From contig JBDNHZ010000185.1 in the NCBI GenBank assembly GCA_041688515.1, forward strand, positions 1-64,000: a stretch of 64,000 nt of DNA, given 5' to 3'. This document shows, one piece after another, positions 18,474-27,473 of this stretch (positions are counted from its first letter, which is position 1; every line of letters begins with the position of its first letter). The DNA is from UBA6176 sp041688515. GTDB lineage: Bacteria; Verrucomicrobiota; Verrucomicrobiia; Limisphaerales; UBA9464. The position numbers and the translations under genes are program-made. The notes under the pieces were generated by a model. The model was not told the origin of the DNA. It did no database searches and saw only the letters and a program-made list of their open reading frames with translations.

Positions 18474-19220
18474 ATGAAAGTCCTCATCCTCGCCGCCGGC
18501 TACGCCACCCGACTGTATCCCCTCACCCTGACCCAACCGAAACCGCTCCTGCAGGTCGCCGGCAAGCCCATGGTGGACTACGTCCTTGAGAACCTGGCTC
18601 CAATTCCAGGGATCGACCGCGTCTACATCGTCACCAACGCCAAGTTCGCCGACACCTTTCAGGCCTGGGCCGACCAACACCGGGCCACGGAGCCCAAGCT
18701 CGAGTTCACCATCGTGAATGATGGGTCCACCGATGACTCCAACAAACTCGGGGCGATCGGGGATCTCAATCTGGTTCTCGAACGCGAAAACCTCGACGAC
18801 GACCTGATCGTGGTGGCGGGCGACAACCTGTTCAACCAGTCCCTCGCGGGCTTCGGCACCTTCTGCAAATCCCGGGAAGAAGTCGTTCTGGGAGTGTACG
18901 ACGTCGGCAGCCTGGATCAGGCCAAGAAATACGGTGTCGTCGATGTCGACAGCACCGGACGCATCGTCAGCTTCGTCGAGAAACCCTCGAACCCGGCCTC
19001 CACCCAGATCGGCATTGCCCTCTACTACTACCCGAAGAAGACCCTCCCGCTCATCCGTCAGTACGTCGCGGAAGGGAACAACCCGGACCAACCCGGTCGG
19101 CTCATCCAGTGGCTCTATCCCCGGCAACCCGTGTTCACCTGGGCGGTTCCCGGCATTTGGTACGACATCGGTTCCAAGGAAACCCTGGAGGAGGCCAATC
19201 GGATTTTCAGCCGCAAGTAG
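18474..19220 (+). CDS. Sugar-1-phosphate nucleotidyltransferase
   Basis: A 248-residue single-domain nucleotidyltransferase. The nucleotide-binding signature is LAAGYATRLYPLTLTQPKPLL, with GKPM next, then VVAGDNLF (metal-binding Asp), the KYGVVDVD block, FVEKPSNP, and the closing WYDIGSKETLEEAN. This is the GlmU/RmlA-like pyrophosphorylase fold, joining NTP and a sugar-1-phosphate to make an NDP-sugar. It has no C-terminal left-handed beta-helix, unlike GlgC in the island. It resembles glucose-1-phosphate thymidylyltransferases, but the base and sugar specificity cannot be read from sequence. It lies 60 bases after ptsI and may be cotranscribed. Confidence 0.88.
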   Translation: MKVLILAAGYATRLYPLTLTQPKPLLQVAGKPMVDYVLENLAPIPGIDRVYIVTNAKFADTFQAWADQHRATEPKLEFTIVNDGSTDDSNKLGAIGDLNLVLERENLDDDLIVVAGDNLFNQSLAGFGTFCKSREEVVLGVYDVGSLDQAKKYGVVDVDSTGRIVSFVEKPSNPASTQIGIALYYYPKKTLPLIRQYVAEGNNPDQPGRLIQWLYPRQPVFTWAVPGIWYDIGSKETLEEANRIFSRK

Positions 19221-19458
19221 GCCAGGCACGGCCTGAGCCATTAAACCCGTGCAATGGCGGCCGTGATCCGAACATTTTCTGACCATCGGATTGACTTCCA
19301 GGACCTCCTTCCTACTCTGAATCCGATTCGGGTTGCGGGACGTTTCTTCAGCGGGGTTCCCCACCCCCACCTCCTTGGCGTCTGCAGCCCGAATCCATTT
19401 TTTAGAAGCCGTCGAATCGCGAGATCGACGTGTGCGCGCAAAATTCTGAAGAATGTTT

Positions 19459-19486
19459 TTGACCGTAGCCAATAGCACGGTACAAA
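19459..19486 (+). promoter_or_regulatory. Probable sigma70-type promoter of tRNA-Asp
   Basis: TTGACC at 19459-19464 and TACAAA at 19481-19486 are separated by 16 bases, and the tRNA starts 14 bases after the second box. The rest of the 280-base gap after the nucleotidyltransferase gene holds no supported gene. Confidence 0.6.
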
Positions 19487-19499
19487 GCGCGCCTCACGC

Positions 19500-19576
19500 G
19501 GGGGTGTAGCTCAATTGGTTAGAGCGCTGCCCTGTCACGGCAGAGGTTACGGGTTCGAGTCCCGCCACTCCCGCCA
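19500..19576 (+). tRNA. tRNA-Asp (anticodon GTC)
   Basis: The full cloverleaf is visible. The acceptor stem GGGGGTG pairs with CACTCCC with one G-T wobble. The D arm is GCTC-AATTGGTTA-GAGC. The anticodon arm is CTGCC-CTGTCAC-GGCAG with anticodon GTC. The T arm centres on TTCGAGT, with one A-C mismatch at its outer pair. The discriminator is G and CCA is encoded. The variable loop is AGGTT. The gene is 77 bases long. Its 3' end is repeated near 46.06 kb, so it appears to be the insertion site of the central island and remains functional-looking. Confidence 0.97.
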
Positions 19577-19588
19577 CTTTCCCGCGGA
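19545..19588 (+). repeat. Left copy of the tRNA-Asp 3'-end direct repeat (attL-like)
   Basis: The segment covers the T arm, acceptor strand and CCA of tRNA-Asp plus 12 bases beyond it (CTTTCCCGCGGA). It aligns with 46042-46085 with a few substitutions and two compensating single-base gaps; the last 11 bases are identical. This is the arrangement expected when an element integrates at a tRNA 3' end. Confidence 0.65.
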
Positions 19589-19653
19589 AAATGAGGGGGT
19601 CTCTCCTGACCGGACAAAAGCCGGGCAGAAATAAAAAAGAAAGGCCCCCTCCG

Positions 19654-20406
19654 GATGGTTCGCGGAGACAGTGTTTTCACTCCCATTTACCCCGCCTCCA
19701 CCCGCTCCGGTGAAACCTTCGTCGTTGCGTGGGACGAAGCTCCGTTCGCAGGCGTCGCTCTCTCGCTGATCTCCCAGAGGCCACCCCCTTCGCGCAGAAA
19801 CGAGCCAAGGAACTGCTCGAAGGTCTTGTAGGACCCATCGACGTCGCGATTGCCGAGTACGTGGAAGCCCGGCAGGCCCGCGGTGCGATTCCGCTGTCGG
19901 TAACTGCCCGAGAGTATGCCCTGCTCCGCCCTTCCGCCGTGTCCTCCCCGCCGGTTTCCCAAGTCATCGACGAATTCCTGGTCGCCGAGCGGTCCGCAGG
20001 ACGAAGCGACCGCCACCTGGAGGATTCGGCATCCCGACTCGGGCGATTCCGGGACGACTTCAAGGTGCCGATGTCCGGCATCCGAGTGTCCGACGTCGAG
20101 CAGTGGATCGACGGCTAGGACGCGCCCCCCCTCAAACGGAAGCGGAAGAAGCACAGCGAGACCAAAATCTCCAAGCAAGCTTTCAAGGGTCGAACCCGGA
20201 GCAACCACCTGACCGCCATGCTGATCGTCGTCCTCCGGGCAGCCGACCCGGCCCAGTTCGAAATCCTGACCTGGAAGGAGATCCGGATTGCGTCCGGGGA
20301 GTCGTTCTATCGGGTCGAGGTGAAGCGCTCGCGCTTCGGGACTTCGAGGCTCGCCCTTCTCACCGGTGACCGGGTGAACGAGATACTCCGTTTACTCGGT
20401 TTGTGA
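19654..20406 (+). pseudogene. Decayed tyrosine recombinase (integrase)
   Basis: A frame from the ATG at 19654 reads MVRGDSVFTPIYPASTRSGE, like the N-terminal strand region of many verrucomicrobial phage-type integrases, and then shifts frame near 19745. The second frame reads RRRRSLADLPEATPFAQKRA followed by a SAM-like core-binding domain (VIDEFLVAERSAGRSDRHLE to VSDVEQWIDG). It is interrupted by a TAG at 20116-20118 and stays open in the same frame to 20406. That part includes FEILTWKEIRI, matching the start of a catalytic domain, but the first catalytic Arg is not in place and the HxxR and Tyr motifs are missing. It carries at least three lesions (frameshift, nonsense, truncation), so it is inactive. 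Confidence 0.65.
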
Positions 20407-20551
20407 GCACCTCGGCACCCGCCGAATCCGCAGGGACGCTCATCCCGGACTCCACGAAACGGACCGGCGGTGTCAGTCCCGACACCAAAGCGGTGGCCGT
20501 GGCCGCAAGTCGCTTGAGCTGGTAACAGTTGATCCTCAACTCTCGGGCCAT
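20360..20551 (-). pseudogene. Possible transposon-associated helix-turn-helix fragment
   Basis: The 63-codon frame begins MARELRINCYQLKRLAATAT, which resembles a helix-turn-helix of small proteins found beside IS66-type transposons (a V-A-x-x-L-x-x-N-Y-x-x-L-K-R pattern). It then decays into sequence overlapping the end of the integrase remnant on the other strand. No full transposase is present. It is weak evidence, recorded as island debris. Confidence 0.3.
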
Positions 20552-20633
20552 GCGGGCCAGACCCTAATCCCCCGCTTCCTTCGCGCCTTTGCATCTTCGT
20601 TGTTCACTCGCGTCATCAGGTGGCAACCGTCGG

Positions 20634-20822
20634 TCACCAGCCATTGTTCTCCAACCATCGCACAAGATCCTGCTCAACAATTCGCCACTCCTGCCGGGTG
20701 AGCGGGCGGATAGACAGCAAGTCACGGAATACCTGGCATGCGTGGAGACGCACCATCCGGCGGGTCACGCCCGGGGTAAGCGGAGGAGGCTGGATCTCAG
20801 CAGGCGGCCGGCTGTTTTTCAC
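20634..20822 (-). CDS. Small hypothetical protein or remnant
   Basis: A 62-residue frame ends RPLTRQEWRIVEQDLVRWLENNGW, an amphipathic and protein-like segment, after a Pro-rich start. It lies just upstream of the helix-turn-helix fragment on the same strand. I recognise no family. The surrounding 20407-21001 stretch otherwise holds no supported gene and looks like degraded mobile DNA. Confidence 0.35.
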   Translation of the reverse strand: MKNSRPPAEIQPPPLTPGVTRRMVRLHACQVFRDLLSIRPLTRQEWRIVEQDLVRWLENNGW

Positions 20823-21001
20823 GAGACATGTCGATGGGGTTACCCGGCGGATGTTGTAGCACTCCCGGTATCGTACCGGTCGGCTGCCCGGTGCGACTAC
20901 TGGTGAGAACGCGATCCGTCGGTGAGTGAAAGGACTAGCCCGGATATTTCACAGGCATTCGACGCGGAATGCAGCGGAAGATCGGCACCCCACCCGGGTG
21001 T

Positions 21002-22432
21002 TCAGATCCGTGCCGGCGGCACCCCGGGTTCCAACGAGGCACGGACCCTGGGCAGCGCCTGAGGATACCGCTCCTGGAGATGGGCGATCAGTTTCTCACG
21101 GATTTCGCAGCGCAGATTCCATGCCTTGGAGGCGTCGGCGGACGTCGCCAGCACCCGGAGTTGCATGGCGCGATCGGTTGTTTCCGTCACCTGCAGGTTC
21201 CAGAAGCGTCGGTCCCAGTCACCGCACCCCTTCACAATCTGTTCGATCGCCGGCCGCAGTTCGGCGAGCGGCAGGGTGAAATCAACCCACACAAACACGG
21301 ACCCGAGGATATCCGCCGATTTCCGCGTCCAGTTCTGGAAGGGCTTCTCGATGAAATGGCTGAGCGGCACGATGAGACGGCGGTCATCCCAGATGTGCAC
21401 CACCACGTAAGTGAGGCTGATCTCCTCGATGCGGCCCCATTCGCCCTCGACGATGACGACGTCGTCGATCCGGATCGGCTGGGTCATGGCGATCTGGAAT
21501 CCGGCGAAGAGGTTCGCGATGGTGCGCTGGGCCGCGAAGCCGATGATGATTCCCAGCACGCCCGCCGACGCGAGAATGCTTGTGCCGAAGCGCCGGACTT
21601 CATCGAACAGCATCAGCACGGACGCCGCAGTGAAGATTCCGATGATGACGGAGAGCGTCTTGCCCAGCACGTGAACCTGCGTGTACACCGTGCGCGCCTG
21701 GAGGTTGTCCGCCGCTTTGATGTCGTATTGGGACAACACGGCCTTCTCCGCCAAGGCGACCGCCTGGAACAGGATGTAGGCGACCGCACCGATGATGAGG
21801 ATGCTGCTCGCCCTGCCGAGGACGCCGGCGGATTCCGGGGACAATCCGATCATCGGCAGGGCGAAGATGACACCGACCACCGGAACAATGACGCGCAGGC
21901 TCCGCCCGAGCAGCGGCACCACGAGGTCGTCCAGCTTGCTCTCCGTCCTGCCTGCCCATGCTTTAAGACCGGCTTCCAAGACATGGGTGGATTTGAAGAA
22001 CAGCCAGAAAACCGCGACAAAAATGCCGGCGTTGAACAGCGTGTCGAAGAGCAGCCGTGCGGGGTGGGATCCATCGGTGCCCGAGAGCTTCAACAGCACG
22101 GGGGTCGCGGCGATGCCGACGCCAAGGATCCAGAGGAGGAGGTAGAGCGGGCGTCCGATGGTCCGCCAGAACATCGCCCTCCATTGACCCGATTCGGAGC
22201 CACCTTCGGCTTGGCGGACCTTCCGTCTGAGGAACGAGGCCGCAAGACCATTGACCACCACCACCAGAAGGACCAGGCAGAGGACGACACCCCCGTCTGC
22301 CCGGGAGAGGTTCCCGAAAAGCGGTGCACCGACCTCCGGTCCAAAAATCTGTTCCGCCAGGGTGGTCAGCAGTTTTGTCAGGCCAACGGCGATGCCGTCG
22401 AGGAAGCCATTTCCGGCCGCAGTGGTGTTCAT
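21002..22432 (-). CDS. MscS-family mechanosensitive channel
   Basis: A 476-residue membrane protein that opens under membrane tension and releases solutes on hypo-osmotic shock. About five N-terminal hydrophobic segments precede the MscS core. The pore-lining region is SILASAGVLGIIIGFAAQ followed by RTIANLFAGFQIAMTQPI, the family's signature. The beta domain has IRIDDVVIVEGEWGRIEEI and TYVVVHIWDDRRLIVPLS, and the C-terminal ferredoxin-like domain follows. It is larger than E. coli MscS (286 residues), like YbdG/MscM-type members. Its ATG overlaps the treY stop (ATGA), so it is the last gene of the operon and probably coupled to trehalose synthesis. That fits a system that both accumulates and vents osmolytes. 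Confidence 0.93.
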   Translation of the reverse strand: MNTTAAGNGFLDGIAVGLTKLLTTLAEQIFGPEVGAPLFGNLSRADGGVVLCLVLLVVVVNGLAASFLRRKVRQAEGGSESGQWRAMFWRTIGRPLYLLLWILGVGIAATPVLLKLSGTDGSHPARLLFDTLFNAGIFVAVFWLFFKSTHVLEAGLKAWAGRTESKLDDLVVPLLGRSLRVIVPVVGVIFALPMIGLSPESAGVLGRASSILIIGAVAYILFQAVALAEKAVLSQYDIKAADNLQARTVYTQVHVLGKTLSVIIGIFTAASVLMLFDEVRRFGTSILASAGVLGIIIGFAAQRTIANLFAGFQIAMTQPIRIDDVVIVEGEWGRIEEISLTYVVVHIWDDRRLIVPLSHFIEKPFQNWTRKSADILGSVFVWVDFTLPLAELRPAIEQIVKGCGDWDRRFWNLQVTETTDRAMQLRVLATSADASKAWNLRCEIREKLIAHLQERYPQALPRVRASLEPGVPPARI

Positions 22433-25041
22433 GAAGCGTGGGTTGCCTGGGTTGAGGCCCGGGCGTCCGGATCGATCTTTTCCAGAAGTGCCACCGGAAA
22501 ATCGGCCAGCACTTCGGCCAGCATCACGGAGGGGTTCCCTCCGAGTGCCCGGACTTCGAGATGCGCCCCGGTGAAAACATTGCGGAGACGACAGCCGGAA
22601 AGCGCCGGCGGGAGGGCCAACCGCGTGTCGCCCCAGATTTCTCCACCAACGGGGATCGGGTCCCGGCCTCCGGCAAGTCCATGGACCAACCGGGGCACCA
22701 CCGTGATGGCAATGGTGCCTCCCAGGGATCGGGCGAAGGCGCAGACATGCATCGTGCGCACCCCTGTTGCGGACAGGGGAAGATAGTCACCTTTGCGGTA
22801 AAGCAGCTCGTGTAGCCGACGGAAATGGAGCGTCCGGTGGATGACCGACATCTTGATCCGGCCATCATCCGAAGCCTCGCGAAACGTTCCGGTGGTGAGG
22901 GGGACGGTTCTGGACCTGGACTCCCGCTCCAAATGCTTCAAAGCCTCCTCCCGCACGCCGTAGTCAACCGGCCGGCGGTTGTCCGGATCCACCAGACTCA
23001 AATCCCACAGTTCGGTTCCTTGGTAGAGGTCCGGAACGCCCGGCGTGGTGAGTTTGAGCAGCGTCTGCGCCAACGAATTGATGCGACCGGCTACGATCAC
23101 GTCCGGGAGGAACTGCTCAAGCATCCCGACGAACTCCGGGTCGCCGATCACCGAGGAGACGAAACCCGCCAGCGCCTCGTCATACGCAGCATTCCGGTCG
23201 GTCCAGTTGGTGTGCTGCTTGGCCTCGCGCGACGCCTTCTCCATGTAGGCCAGCGCGCGATCCACCGGCAGCGGCCAGGCCCCCACCAGGATCTGATAAA
23301 AGAGGTACTCGGCATTCCGGTCCGGCAGGCCGTCGCGGCGATGGCGCTCATTCCAGTCCGACCATCGACGTACGGCCTCAGCCCACCGGTCCGGAATCTC
23401 CGACAAAACGGTGAGCCGGGCCCGGACATCCCCACTGCGCTTGGTGTCGTGGGTCGTCGACGCCAGCATGGTCCCCGGCCATTGCTCCAGCGAGCGACGG
23501 CAGGCGGCATGGAACGTCTGCAATCCCACGCCAAAGTGAGAAGGATCGCCCCCCACCTCATTGAGGACTACCAGGCGGTTGAAGCAGTAGAACGTGGTAT
23601 CCTCAACCCCCTTGGCCATGGCGGGTCCGGCCAACTGCTGAAAGCGCATCACGAACTCGGCCTCCAATCCCTCCTCCAGACGATCCTGAAGGAGGTCACC
23701 AATGAAGGTCAGTATCCAGGGAGCAGGCGTGGGGTGCTCCTGCGTCGCCGATGCGAGCGCCTGCGCTATCCAGGCACGGTCGGCATCGGACCGTCCGCTC
23801 TTTCCCACCTGGGCATAGGTTCGATAAACCGGAAAACAAACCAGCATCGCGACGATCGCCTGTCGCGTCTCGTCGAAACCCACCGCCCGTTCCGGGCAGC
23901 GCGCAGCGAGGATCACTTCCAGCAAGCGGACCAACCGTTCCACCTCGGTGAGGAGCTGGTTCGTCAGGATCCACCGCTTCTTTTCCCGCACCATTGGACC
24001 GTAGTCAGTCGGTTCCCCGGTGAATCGGGAGTAGAACTCCGTGATCGGCCGCTCCCCGGCGGGGTCAACAAACAATTCGTCAACCCGGGCGAGATAGTCG
24101 TAGCCCGTGGTGCCATCGACCGGCCAGTCGACCGGGAGGTCCTCGCCCGGCTCCAGGATCTTCTCAACGACGATCCACGCGCCCGGAACGGACTCCCGCA
24201 AGTCCGAGAGATACTGCTGCGGATCACGCAACCCGTCCGGATGATCCACGCGCACGCCGTCGATCCAACCCCGCCGGTGCCAGTCGATGATGCGATTGTG
24301 AGTGGCCGTGAAGACTTCCGGCCGTTCAACACGGATCCCCGCGAGGTCGGTGATGGTGAAGAAGCGCCGGTAGTTCAACCGGTGATCGCCCTGCCTCCAG
24401 AAGGACAGCCGGTAATGCTGCAACTCCAGCAGGCGGACCAGGGACTCCCGGTCGGTGTTGAACCCGGCGATCGCCTCCTCCCGCAATGTCCCGGGGGCGG
24501 GGAGGGTCTCCGGGTTGACCGGATACCGGTGGTCAAAATACCGGACCATCACCTCGCCGCCCTCGGACAGCACACCGAGTTCATCCCGTTCCAAGACCTG
24601 CTGCAGTTCATCCCCCAGCACAGGCAGGAGAACCTTGCCCCTCAACCCGTCCCCAGGCGACTCCCAGTCGATGTCGAAGTAGCCCGCAAACGGGCTCTTT
24701 CGTCCGTTCCTCAGCACATCCCACCACCACGGATTCTCCCGTGCGGCAGCCATATGGTTGGGAACAATGTCCAGCACCAGGCCCAGGCCCCGCTCACGGA
24801 GTGCGGCAACGAACGCCTCGAATTCCGCAGCGGTGCCCACCTCGGGATTGACCCGGGTCGGGTCGCAGACGTCGTAGCCGTGGGTGCTGCCCGCCCGGGC
24901 CGCGAGCAACGGGGATGCATAGGCATGGCTCACGCCCAGCGCGGCGAGATAGGGCACGATGGCCAGCGCATCCCGCAGCGTGAACCCGCGATGAAACTGA
25001 AGCCGGTAGGTGGCCCGCGGCCGCTTCGTTTCCATGCTCAT
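22429..25041 (-). CDS. treY: Malto-oligosyltrehalose synthase
   Basis: An 870-residue GH13 enzyme that rearranges the reducing end of malto-oligosaccharides into a trehalose linkage. TYRLQFHRGFTLRDA, ASPLLAARAGSTHGYDV and LDIVPNHMA are characteristic. The nucleophile lies in GVRVDHPDGLRDP, the acid/base Glu in WIVVEKIL, and the third Asp in STTHDTKRSGDVRAR. The TPGVPDLYQGTELWDLSLVDPDNRRPVD block near the C-terminus (split over about 30 residues) is diagnostic for TreY over other GH13 members. The ATG at 25041 overlaps the GH57 stop as ATGA and is preferred over the longer frame. TreZ, its partner, is encoded two genes upstream. Confidence 0.96.
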   Translation of the reverse strand: MSMETKRPRATYRLQFHRGFTLRDALAIVPYLAALGVSHAYASPLLAARAGSTHGYDVCDPTRVNPEVGTAAEFEAFVAALRERGLGLVLDIVPNHMAAARENPWWWDVLRNGRKSPFAGYFDIDWESPGDGLRGKVLLPVLGDELQQVLERDELGVLSEGGEVMVRYFDHRYPVNPETLPAPGTLREEAIAGFNTDRESLVRLLELQHYRLSFWRQGDHRLNYRRFFTITDLAGIRVERPEVFTATHNRIIDWHRRGWIDGVRVDHPDGLRDPQQYLSDLRESVPGAWIVVEKILEPGEDLPVDWPVDGTTGYDYLARVDELFVDPAGERPITEFYSRFTGEPTDYGPMVREKKRWILTNQLLTEVERLVRLLEVILAARCPERAVGFDETRQAIVAMLVCFPVYRTYAQVGKSGRSDADRAWIAQALASATQEHPTPAPWILTFIGDLLQDRLEEGLEAEFVMRFQQLAGPAMAKGVEDTTFYCFNRLVVLNEVGGDPSHFGVGLQTFHAACRRSLEQWPGTMLASTTHDTKRSGDVRARLTVLSEIPDRWAEAVRRWSDWNERHRRDGLPDRNAEYLFYQILVGAWPLPVDRALAYMEKASREAKQHTNWTDRNAAYDEALAGFVSSVIGDPEFVGMLEQFLPDVIVAGRINSLAQTLLKLTTPGVPDLYQGTELWDLSLVDPDNRRPVDYGVREEALKHLERESRSRTVPLTTGTFREASDDGRIKMSVIHRTLHFRRLHELLYRKGDYLPLSATGVRTMHVCAFARSLGGTIAITVVPRLVHGLAGGRDPIPVGGEIWGDTRLALPPALSGCRLRNVFTGAHLEVRALGGNPSVMLAEVLADFPVALLEKIDPDARASTQATHAS

Positions 25042-27467
25042 CCGTTGACCTTGAATCCCAGTTGCTCGCTCAGGCGATCGAACTGGGCCAGCCATTCCAC
25101 GGAGGCCGTGTCCCCCTGGTCGGCCTTCGAGCGTCGCTCCGCGGCGATCGTCTTCAGCATCCCGAAGCAGAGATTCTGGGTCTTCCAGAGATTCACCTCG
25201 ATGCCCATCATGCGGACGACCTCAGCCAAGTTTGCCGTGCGGGTCAGCAGCGTCATGTCGTCCGGAGACTGCATCAGACGTTCCATACACCGGTCGATGT
25301 TGCCCTTGATGGCGTATCCGAGCATTTCGTGCTGCAGTTCGACACTGTCGGCGCGCGCCTCCTCCACAAGGGCCTTCACCCGGGCGGGATCGGCGGCATC
25401 GGATTCGAACTGTCGACGCAGATCGCAGTTCAGCACGAAGTCGACGGCCGTCTTCAGCTCAGCCGGTGCCGGCGCGCCGATGTCCTTCAGGAAGCGGGCG
25501 AGCGGAGTGTACTGGTTGGAAATGTCACGGTAGTGCTTCTCGATATCCAGGCTGGTGGATGCCAGCACCTGCTTGATGATTTTTCGCTGCTCATCCCGGA
25601 ACAGGTATTTCAGCGTGTAATAGGACTCTCCGAAATGGCGGTCCATGAGCCGGATCACGGTCGGAAAGTCGGCGCGGTTGAAGGCCTCGGTGAACTCGGC
25701 CACCAGCTTCTCAAACGCCTCTTCCCCCCGGAAGAACCGCACGCCGCCGTTCACATTATGATCCCCCAGGTGCAGGGCCGCGTAGCTGATTACGTCGGAG
25801 GCCCGCGTAATGTCGAAGGTCACCTTGGACCGTCCGATGATGAGCCGGGCCTTTCCGGCGGTCAGCAATTCGCGATGCTGTTGCTCGAAGGTGAAGGCGT
25901 AGATGTGTCCCTTCTCGGGATACGTTTCGAACAGCGAGCTGACGGCGAAATGCGCCCCAACCTTCTCGCGATCGATGATCGCCGGCTTGACGAACTTCTC
26001 ATAGATCACCTTCCCGTTGCGGTGTTCGGAAATATTGCTCGGCGCCTTGGCCAGGCGCTCGACGAAGCCGGGTTCCAGGTCCTCACCACAGAGGTTCTGG
26101 AGCAGCTGGAGGGCGCGGCCGGCGTACTGGATCACCTGCACCGTCTCGATCCCGGACAACTCGTCGAAGAACCATCCGCAGCTGGTATACATCAACATCG
26201 CGTGGCGCTGGAGCTCCATCAGGCGGAGGAACGCCAACTGCTGCTCCTCATTCAGCGGATGCCGGGCGTGACGCCCGATGAATGCCGCAAGGCTCGCGTC
26301 GGAACGGTCGAGGATGACGGAGACATAATCATCGCGGGCGGCCCACGGATCCTTGACCAGCACGGCAGCCTGCGCCTCGAAGCGCGAGTACAGTTGATCG
26401 CGCAGCCAGTCCAGCGCCTCGCGCAGCGGGCCGCGCCACCGCTGGTTCCATCCCGCCCTTCCGCCGCTGTTGCAACCGCAGTCCGTGAACCAGCGTCCCA
26501 CCCCGTGCGAGCAGCTCCAGGCGCTCTTCTCATGGATCTGCGCCTCCATCGCCGGAGGATGGTTCTCCAGGTACTCGCCGTAGTTGGTGAGCTTCGCCAG
26601 GTGGTTGGACTCGATGTGATTCAGCGCGTGAGCCAGGCCCATTTCGCCGTACCGATGGTGGTGCCCGTAGGATTCACCGTCGGTGGCGATGTGAACGAGC
26701 TGGTCCCAGTCACGCCCGTCGTCAAACCCATCGGCGAGCCGGTGCGCAAAGGTTTCCCCGCTGTTCAGCAACCCCTCGAAGGCAACCGCCTTGGAGATGT
26801 GCGCGTCGTAGAAGAAGACCACGATGCTCCGTTGGGAGGGCAGCTTCACGAGGTACGGACGCGACGGGTCCACCCGGCCTCCGCTGACGTCGGACCACTC
26901 CCCGCCCTGCAGGGGTCGGATCCGGTTCGCCTGGTAGGGGGAGAGGATGGTGAACTTGATTCCCTGCTCCGCCAGCACCTCGAGGGACGGCGTGTCCGCG
27001 GCGGTCTCCGAGAGCCACAACCCCTCCGGCTTGCGGCCGAAGCGATGCTCGAAGTCGCGGATACCCCAGATCACCTGGGTCTTCTGGTCCCGGGGATTCG
27101 CCAGCGGCAGGATGATGTGATTGAACACCTGCGCGATCGCCGAGCCGTGCCCGGAGAATCGCAGGCAGCTCTGTTGGTCCGCCTCCACGATGGACGCGAG
27201 GATCTCGGGACAATTCTGTTCCATCCACGCCAGCAGGGTCGGCCCGAAATTGAAGCTGATACGCGAGTAGTTGTTGACGATGTCCACGATGCGCCCGTCG
27301 CCATCCAGCGTCCGGGCGGTGGCATTGGGCGCGTAGCATTCGGCGGTGACGCGCTCGTTCCAGTCGTGGTAGGGATAGGCGGAGTCCTGCAGCTCAACCG
27401 CCTCCAGCCAGGGATTCTCGCGCGGCGGCTGATAGAAATGTCCGTGTAAACAGAGGAATCGTTCCAT
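25038..27467 (-). CDS. GH57-family glycoside hydrolase (DUF3536-type)
   Basis: An 809-residue protein with an N-terminal GH57 (beta/alpha)7 barrel. The opening FLCLHGHFYQPPRENPW contains the conserved HGHFYQP, and the later IWGIRDFEHRFGRKPEG, GLWLSETAADTPSLE and ATDGESYGHHHRYGE blocks carry the expected Glu and Asp catalytic candidates. The long helical C-terminal half resembles DUF3536. GH57 includes alpha-amylases, 4-alpha-glucanotransferases and branching enzymes; the exact activity is unclear. Placement between treZ and treY suggests it makes or trims the linear malto-oligosaccharides those enzymes use. The start at 27467 follows the treZ stop by six bases and gives the motif directly after the initiating MERF. 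Confidence 0.88.
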   Translation of the reverse strand: MERFLCLHGHFYQPPRENPWLEAVELQDSAYPYHDWNERVTAECYAPNATARTLDGDGRIVDIVNNYSRISFNFGPTLLAWMEQNCPEILASIVEADQQSCLRFSGHGSAIAQVFNHIILPLANPRDQKTQVIWGIRDFEHRFGRKPEGLWLSETAADTPSLEVLAEQGIKFTILSPYQANRIRPLQGGEWSDVSGGRVDPSRPYLVKLPSQRSIVVFFYDAHISKAVAFEGLLNSGETFAHRLADGFDDGRDWDQLVHIATDGESYGHHHRYGEMGLAHALNHIESNHLAKLTNYGEYLENHPPAMEAQIHEKSAWSCSHGVGRWFTDCGCNSGGRAGWNQRWRGPLREALDWLRDQLYSRFEAQAAVLVKDPWAARDDYVSVILDRSDASLAAFIGRHARHPLNEEQQLAFLRLMELQRHAMLMYTSCGWFFDELSGIETVQVIQYAGRALQLLQNLCGEDLEPGFVERLAKAPSNISEHRNGKVIYEKFVKPAIIDREKVGAHFAVSSLFETYPEKGHIYAFTFEQQHRELLTAGKARLIIGRSKVTFDITRASDVISYAALHLGDHNVNGGVRFFRGEEAFEKLVAEFTEAFNRADFPTVIRLMDRHFGESYYTLKYLFRDEQRKIIKQVLASTSLDIEKHYRDISNQYTPLARFLKDIGAPAPAELKTAVDFVLNCDLRRQFESDAADPARVKALVEEARADSVELQHEMLGYAIKGNIDRCMERLMQSPDDMTLLTRTANLAEVVRMMGIEVNLWKTQNLCFGMLKTIAAERRSKADQGDTASVEWLAQFDRLSEQLGFKVNG

Positions 27468-27473
27468 GAAGTC

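Noticed and set aside
22825..25533. 902-codon plus-strand ORF
   Set aside because: It is antisense to treY and GH57, rich in Arg, Pro, His and Gln, with no recognisable domain; it is a high-GC shadow.
25062..27449. 795-codon plus-strand ORF
   Set aside because: Lies wholly antisense to the GH57 gene whose motifs are clear; composition is typical of an antisense frame.
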